From positions 19,101 through 83,100 of the forward strand of contig JAFRZX010000042.1 of the NCBI GenBank assembly GCA_017442315.1: 64,000 nucleotides of DNA, in the 5' to 3' direction. Origin of the DNA: Bacteroidales bacterium. GTDB taxonomy: Bacteria > Bacteroidota > Bacteroidia > Bacteroidales > UBA932. Shown piece by piece: positions 60,557 to 64,000 of this stretch (positions are counted from its first letter, which is position 1; each line of letters starts with the position of its first letter). A program made the position numbers and the translations under genes. The notes under the pieces are model-generated. The model was given only the letters and a program-made list of their open reading frames with translations, made no database searches and was not told the DNA's origin.

Positions 60557-60976
60557 ATGAAATTGTTTAAAGGTGTCAAGATAGCATTTCCTTTGATTTG
60601 TTTATTATTCATAAGTTTCTGCAATGCTTTTGCTCAGACACAGGATCAGGAAGCACCAGATGTCTATGAACAGGCGGAACAGGAAGCAGACAGGCTGCAA
60701 AGAATTCTTGACCTTGAAGACTGGCAGGTTTTTTATGTCGACTCCACATTGAAGCATGATCTTCCGGCCATGATGGGTGAGTATGACAGACTTCGGGAAA
60801 ACAAGGTATCCAACACGTCACTCTACCAGATCATACAAGATAAATGGATGGAAAGGATTGATTTATCCTACAGAAAGATATTCAATGATGAGCAGTGGCA
60901 AACATATCTTAAAAGCGGAGCATTAAGACAACAGAAAGCACGCGAAAAAAGAAAAGCCAAAGCAGAAGGGAAATAA
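60557..60976 (+). CDS. Small secreted helical protein of unknown function
   Basis: 139 residues from the ATG at 60557 (MKLFKGVKIAFPL); the frame opens at a TTG nine bases earlier, which is less likely. Signal peptide to about residue 27 (NAFAQTQDQ). The mature part is helical and charged (YEQAEQEADRLQRILDLEDWQVFYVDSTL, RIDLSYRKIFNDEQWQTYLKSGALRQQKAREKRKAKAEG), reminiscent of a Spy/CpxP-like chaperone but without the LTxxQ motif, so that is weak. Possibly co-transcribed with the nitroreductase 10 bases downstream. Confidence 0.65.
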   Translation: MKLFKGVKIAFPLICLLFISFCNAFAQTQDQEAPDVYEQAEQEADRLQRILDLEDWQVFYVDSTLKHDLPAMMGEYDRLRENKVSNTSLYQIIQDKWMERIDLSYRKIFNDEQWQTYLKSGALRQQKAREKRKAKAEGK

Positions 60977-60986
60977 ATGAAATATT

Positions 60987-61466
60987 ATGGATTTTTTAGA
61001 AGTCATAGAAAAAAGGCATAGTGTACGGAAATATTCCGACAAGCCGGTAGATAAGCAGTTGCTGGATGCCATCGTAGGCGTGGCACAGACAGCTCCCTCT
61101 TCAAGAAACAGCAAGAGCACTGCATTTATGATCATTGAAGACAGAGATACGATAGATGCTCTTTCCCAGATGAGAGACTACGGTTCTGCACTTCTTAAGG
61201 ATGCACCGGCTGCCATAGTGGTTCTTGGTGATGAAAACAAGACAGACCTTTGGGTGGACAACTGCGCTATTTCTGCAACTTTTGTACAGCTTGCGGTCAC
61301 TGCCATGGAACTGGTCAGCTGCTGGGTTCACTGCAACGGACGTCCGCGATTGAAAGCCGAGCCTGACGGGGCCAGAGCCGATGATTATGTCAGAGATCTG
61401 CTGGGGATCAAGGAAGGATTAAATCCTTATTGTGTCATAGCCATCGGCTATCCTGAAGAAAATTAG
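60987..61466 (+). CDS. Nitroreductase-family flavoprotein
   Basis: 159 residues, short for the family. FMN-binding signature RHSVRKYSDKPVDKQLLDAIVGVAQTAPSSRNSKST at residues 10-45 and a C-terminal CVIAIGYPEEN match the small nitroreductases. These enzymes reduce quinones or nitro compounds with NAD(P)H; the physiological substrate is unknown. It lies 10 bases after the secreted-protein gene. Confidence 0.88.
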   Translation: MDFLEVIEKRHSVRKYSDKPVDKQLLDAIVGVAQTAPSSRNSKSTAFMIIEDRDTIDALSQMRDYGSALLKDAPAAIVVLGDENKTDLWVDNCAISATFVQLAVTAMELVSCWVHCNGRPRLKAEPDGARADDYVRDLLGIKEGLNPYCVIAIGYPEEN

Positions 61467-61477
61467 ACAAATTTCCT

Positions 61478-61485
61478 TACCTTTG
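61478..61485 (+). promoter_or_regulatory. -7 element of pheS
   Basis: TACCTTTG matches TAnnTTTG; transcription would begin near 61492. This makes the TTG start at 61491 impossible and supports the ATG at 61542. Confidence 0.6.
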
Positions 61486-61541
61486 CATTCTTGTTGATAA
61501 AACTTCGTTTTCACGGACTGGAAGCAAATAAATCAGAAAGT

Positions 61542-62567
61542 ATGAAACAACGTATAGAAGCCCTGATGGGTGAAATTGCTGCTTTGACATGCAAAAGCGA
61601 GCAGGAAGTTGAAGAAGTGCGTGTACGCCTTCTGGGAAAGAAAGGTTCTGTTACAGCTCTGTTTGAGGAATTCAGAACAGTGGCCCCAGAGTTAAAGAGG
61701 GAGTTCGGACAGAAGCTCAATATTCTCAAAAACACTGCTGCAGCAAAAATAGAGGAACTTAAGGAAGCTGTCGCTGAATCACATACAGGTAGTGCTCCAT
61801 CCTTTGACTATACAATGCCTGGTGATCCTGTTGCACTTGGATCACGTCATCCGGTATCCATCGCACGTGAAGAGATTGTGAACATTTTCAGAAAATTCGG
61901 TTATGATGTAGCAGAAGGTCCTGAGATTGAAGATGACTGGCATGTATTTGAGGCTTTGAATTTTCCTCCGGAACATCCGGCGCGTGAGATGCAGGACACT
62001 TTCTTCATAAGCAATAGCGATAACCCTGTGCTTCTGCGCACTCATACTTCAAGCGTACAGGTGCGAGCAATGGAGAAGATGCCTCTTCCAATCCGTATAG
62101 TATGTCCTGGAAGGGTATTCCGCAACGAGGCTATTTCAGCTCGTGCACATTGTATCTTTCATCAGGTTGAAGGCCTTTATATAGATGAAGGAGTGACATT
62201 CGCAGACATGAAGCAGGCAATCCTGCTTTTTGCCAGAGAGATGTTCGGTGCTCAGACGCAGATCCGCATGCGTCCTTCATATTTTCCGTTTACAGAACCT
62301 TCTGCCGAAATTGACGTAAGCTGCAATATCTGTGGCGGCAAAGGCTGCAACATATGCAAGGGTACAGGTTGGCTGGAAATAATGGGCTGCGGAATGGTGG
62401 ATCCTAATGTGCTTGAGGCTTCTGGAATTGACAGTAAAAAATACAGTGGCTTTGCCTTCGGAATGGGAGTGGAACGCATTGCAATGCTCAAATGGCAGGT
62501 TCGCGACTTAAGAAACTATTTTGAAAACGACTTGAGATTTCTGAAAGAATTCGAGACATCATTATAG
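61542..62567 (+). CDS. pheS: Phenylalanyl-tRNA synthetase alpha subunit
   Basis: 341 residues from the ATG at 61542 (MKQRIEALMGEIAAL). The helical N-terminal arm (about 1-85) is followed by the class II core: GHPHP-like GSRHPVSIAREEIVNIFRKFGY, motif 2 IRIVCPGRVFRNEAISARAHCIFHQVEGLY, FPFTEPSAEID, and motif 3 GFAFGMGVERIAML. The CNICGGKGCNICKGTGW cysteines form the insertion seen in many bacterial PheS. It acts with PheT, which is not adjacent (the downstream region is mobile DNA), an arrangement common in Bacteroidota. Confidence 0.96.
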   Translation: MKQRIEALMGEIAALTCKSEQEVEEVRVRLLGKKGSVTALFEEFRTVAPELKREFGQKLNILKNTAAAKIEELKEAVAESHTGSAPSFDYTMPGDPVALGSRHPVSIAREEIVNIFRKFGYDVAEGPEIEDDWHVFEALNFPPEHPAREMQDTFFISNSDNPVLLRTHTSSVQVRAMEKMPLPIRIVCPGRVFRNEAISARAHCIFHQVEGLYIDEGVTFADMKQAILLFAREMFGAQTQIRMRPSYFPFTEPSAEIDVSCNICGGKGCNICKGTGWLEIMGCGMVDPNVLEASGIDSKKYSGFAFGMGVERIAMLKWQVRDLRNYFENDLRFLKEFETSL

Positions 62568-62614
62568 ATCTAATTGCGAAGCCGTCCAGCAAAAAAGGGC
62601 GCACTCCATTTCAT

Positions 62615-62654
62615 AGTTCTGTCCATGAAAACCCGGCTTTTGATGGATAGAACT
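62615..62654 (+). repeat. Palindromic repeat P, copy 2 (left edge of integrase patch)
   Basis: A 40-base palindrome with 17 of 20 base pairs: AGTTCTGTCCATGAAAACCC / GGCTTTTGATGGATAGAACT. It matches copy 1 at 46095-46134 in inverted orientation over about 37 bases with 3 mismatches. It is 48 bases after the pheS stop and marks the start of the mobile patch. Confidence 0.75.
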
Positions 62655-62886
62655 TGAAAAACAATACTCAACACCACACTCTTACTGCAAAAACACGCAA
62701 CAGAGCACGTGGAGAGGCATATTCAAACTCAATCATATATGCAGGTCGGTCACTACTGTGGTCGGCTTTTTTGTTATGTTGTGGGAGATTTTTGCGTTTG
62801 GCGTATATAGTTCTGGAAATGAAACAGAGACAACACCGTCAGGCACTGTCTCTGTTATAAACACCGAGGGGAGTAGAGCCGCTTAG
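62644..62886 (+). other. Open frame of 80 codons without ATG in a structured segment
   Basis: The frame 62644-62883 is open from a stop at 62641 to TAG at 62884-62886 and reads coherently (VVGFFVMLWEIFAFGVY, GNETETTPSGTVSVINTEG, SRAA). It has no ATG before an internal Met, so it is probably a fragment of a larger gene or non-coding. A second overlapping frame (62654-62860, TTG start) is equally unsupported. Beyond 62886 to 63148 I see only short hairpins, e.g. AGGCAA/TTGCCT near 63065, and no gene. Confidence 0.3.
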
Positions 62887-63148
62887 TTGCGGCAAGGGTC
62901 ATTATCCATTAGTCAGCGTCCCCCAACGCGTCTATAATGAGAACGAACCTTCACAATTATGCCATTTACGCGACGCTTGTACGCCCTTACTCTGACAAAC
63001 CTAATGGCCTCTACACTGATTGTCAGTTTAAGCAAATGCTTTGGTTTCATATATGATTATTTTAGGCAACATTGCCTATATTGAGAAGATTGTAAATCAA
63101 GGCTTGGCTTAACTATACATCCCTCGGCTTTAGTGTCTTAGAATAAGA

Positions 63149-63181
63149 AAAGGTATTCAGAATTGGGGGCTGAATACCTTT
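63149..63181 (-). terminator. Terminator-like hairpin downstream of the integrase fragment
   Basis: Perfect 12-base arms AAAGGTATTCAG and CTGAATACCTTT with a 9-base loop, 100 bases past the stop of the minus-strand recombinase. No long T-run. Confidence 0.6.
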
Positions 63182-63280
63182 GTCTATGTTTCTCAATCAG
63201 GCCGTAAGACCATAATCATATATGTTGCCACAAAGATAGGGATTTTTTCTTACCCTCCAAACAAAAAGATTGAAAGGGAG

Positions 63281-63853
63281 TCAAACATTGTTCATAATCT
63301 TATCAACAGCGTCAAATACTGATGTGTCTAACAACTTGGCGTAGTGACGTGTTATCTTTGTTGTAGAGTGCCCCATAATTCTAGCCACCACCTCCATAGA
63401 AATTCCCTTATTCAATAGGTAGCACGCTGCGGTGTGTCTTCCAATATGGGTGTGGAGAGGCTTAGTAATCAGGCATATATTGGCAATTATCTTAAGGTTG
63501 GTGTTGTAGCGTTGATTATTTATCGTCGGCAGGCAGAAGTCATATTTCTTTGCTATACTGATGGCATCCTCGAATAGTATCGTGACGAACTTGACCTTTG
63601 TTTTAAGCCTTTCGCCTGTGACGTAGATGTGCCCATACTCATTGGTCTTGTAGTCCGAGGGCTTGAGTGCCATCATGTCACAGTATGACAGGGAGGTATA
63701 ACATTGAAATAGGAACAGGTCGCGTATTTTTTCCAATCCTTCAGTTGGCATCTTAGCTTTTCTGATTCTATCCACTTCCTCCTGAGTGAGGAACTCTACC
63801 TCCTTTTCCTTCCTGCAAATCTTGAATCCCATAAACGGATTCTCCTGTATCAT
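63281..63853 (-). CDS. Tyrosine recombinase reduced to its catalytic half
   Basis: 190 residues; Bacteroidota integrases are about 400. The catalytic half is readable: FLTQEEVDRIRKAKMP, the RI segment FQCYTSLSYCDMMALKPSDY (the first Arg is absent, as in one common subfamily), the Lys in RLKTKVKFVTIL, box II HTHIGRH and MGHSTTKITRHYAKLLD with the nucleophilic Tyr in HYAK. The N-terminal SAM-like DNA-binding domain is missing. A -7 element (TACTTTTG on the minus strand, 63871-63878) lies just upstream of its ATG, so the truncated frame may be expressed. Loss may be due to the IS-like sequence that begins a few bases further on. Confidence 0.8.
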   Translation of the reverse strand: MIQENPFMGFKICRKEKEVEFLTQEEVDRIRKAKMPTEGLEKIRDLFLFQCYTSLSYCDMMALKPSDYKTNEYGHIYVTGERLKTKVKFVTILFEDAISIAKKYDFCLPTINNQRYNTNLKIIANICLITKPLHTHIGRHTAACYLLNKGISMEVVARIMGHSTTKITRHYAKLLDTSVFDAVDKIMNNV

Positions 63854-63870
63854 TTTGTTCGGCTCAGGTG

Positions 63871-63878
63871 CAAAAGTA
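63871..63878 (-). promoter_or_regulatory. -7 element before the truncated recombinase
   Basis: CAAAAGTA reads TACTTTTG on the minus strand and matches TAnnTTTG, 18 bases before the ATG of the recombinase fragment. The junction between this promoter and the coding sequence may be new. Confidence 0.45.
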
Positions 63879-63899
63879 TGTGTTTCGATAAATAAGTGA

Positions 63900-63930
63900 T
63901 ACCTTTGTATGGATATATAAATACAAAGGT
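63900..63930 (+). promoter_or_regulatory. Promoter and inverted repeat before the transposase-like gene
   Basis: TACCTTTG (63900-63907) is a -7 element. ACCTTTGTAT (63901-63910) and ATACAAAGGT (63921-63930) are perfect 10-base inverted arms 10 bases apart, covering the -7 box and the start region, and could be an operator or an insertion-sequence end. Confidence 0.45.
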
Positions 63931-63931
63931 T

Positions 63932-64000
63932 ATGACAGACGAACAGAAAATACTTTTAGCATTAGTCAAGTTGATGTTTCCACGTGAGATGTTGGATTAT
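63932..64000 (+). CDS. ISAon1-like transposase N-terminal protein (cut by window edge)
   Basis: Only 23 codons are present: MTDEQKILLALVKLMFPREM, then LDY. The K-LLALxKLxFPxEhLD pattern resembles the N-terminal region proteins annotated as ISAon1-family transposase in Bacteroidota, which are followed by a larger transposase gene. The match is from memory of that family and the visible part is short. Confidence 0.45.
   Translation, partial: MTDEQKILLALVKLMFPREMLDY

Noticed and set aside
60557-60976. Spy/CpxP-like chaperone
   Set aside because: Size and helical charge fit, but the LTxxQ motifs are missing, so the gene is left as unknown.
61491-61541. 17-codon N-terminal extension of pheS from a TTG
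   Set aside because: It starts at the predicted transcription start; the ATG at 61542 gives a normal-length PheS.
62654-62860. 68-codon frame (TTG start) after pheS
   Set aside because: Low-quality composition, overlaps a second open frame, and no recognisable domain; listed only as part of the unassigned segment.
63961-64000. CACGTG core in TTTCCACGTGAGAT as another parS
   Set aside because: Only the central hexamer and part of one arm match; it is within the transposase coding sequence.
1-64000. CRISPR arrays, rRNA genes, riboswitches
   Set aside because: No regularly spaced direct repeats, rRNA sequence or recognisable riboswitch consensus were seen in any intergenic region.

Overview
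The window is ordinary-looking chromosome from a member of the Bacteroidota, most probably order Bacteroidales; the family cannot be fixed from the sequence. The evidence is the gene content and synteny (coaX / outer-membrane barrel / TPR / lptC / ppiD; sigma-54 activator / lptE / TPR / secG; a fused secDF; many short lipoproteins with a Cys-terminated signal peptide) and the promoters. Genes are repeatedly preceded by the Bacteroidota -7 element TAnnTTTG, twice with a TTTG -33 element 21 bases upstream (before the tRNA-Ser and before the SUMF1-lipoprotein pair), and Shine-Dalgarno sequences are essentially absent.

Layout. 1-9123: six genes all on the minus strand (ppiD partial, lptC, TPR, barrel, coaX, mfd), an envelope-biogenesis operon plus transcription-coupled repair. 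9124-9411: a very AT-rich gap with three exact TTATCAACA 9-mers and near matches, a candidate replication origin. 9412-24294: mainly plus-strand housekeeping genes (ruvB, a C45 Ntn hydrolase, frdA/frdB, ybeY, mnmG, sufS, sufE, sufT-like, folK, glyQS) with hflX, tonB and ruvA on minus; three parS-like palindromes lie in mnmG, in the mnmG/ruvA junction and in sufS. 24336-29634: secreted proteins (a double SGNH hydrolase and two SUMF1-domain lipoproteins, one internally duplicated). 29759-33765: minus-strand HTH / flotillin / YuaF-like operon, a DUF4923-like protein and a divergent ThiL-like protein. 33834-45574: an EEP-family phosphatase/nuclease, dnaE, a small lipoprotein, secDF, a PD40-like periplasmic protein, and a second flotillin set (nfeD-floA).

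45747-48900: tRNA-Ser(GCU) followed by about 540 bases without a gene that are full of inverted repeats, then a compact type II restriction-modification module (controller-type HTH, PD-(D/E)XK nuclease, N4/N6 amino-methyltransferase), clearly an acquired patch. 48949-62567 returns to core genome: D-2-hydroxyacid dehydrogenase, LytS/LytR-like two-component pair, an abundant-looking TPR lipoprotein, the sigma-54 activator/lptE/TPR/secG operon, a ClpB without its N-terminal domain, a C69 dipeptidase, a small secreted protein, a nitroreductase and pheS. 62568-64000 is a second mobile patch: about 700 bases of structured, apparently non-coding DNA carrying a 40-base palindrome that matches, in inverted orientation, one at the left edge of the restriction-modification patch; a tyrosine recombinase reduced to its catalytic half; and the first codons of an ISAon1-like transposase running off the end.

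Most noteworthy signals: the candidate oriC at 9.1-9.4 kb with three parS-like sites 10-12 kb away; the paired 40-base palindromes at the edges of the two mobile patches; a 149-base element with perfect 15-base inverted ends; the restriction-modification system with its putative operator; the N-domain-less ClpB; and the recent in-gene duplication in the SUMF1 lipoprotein. No CRISPR array, rRNA operon or intact large mobile element is present.
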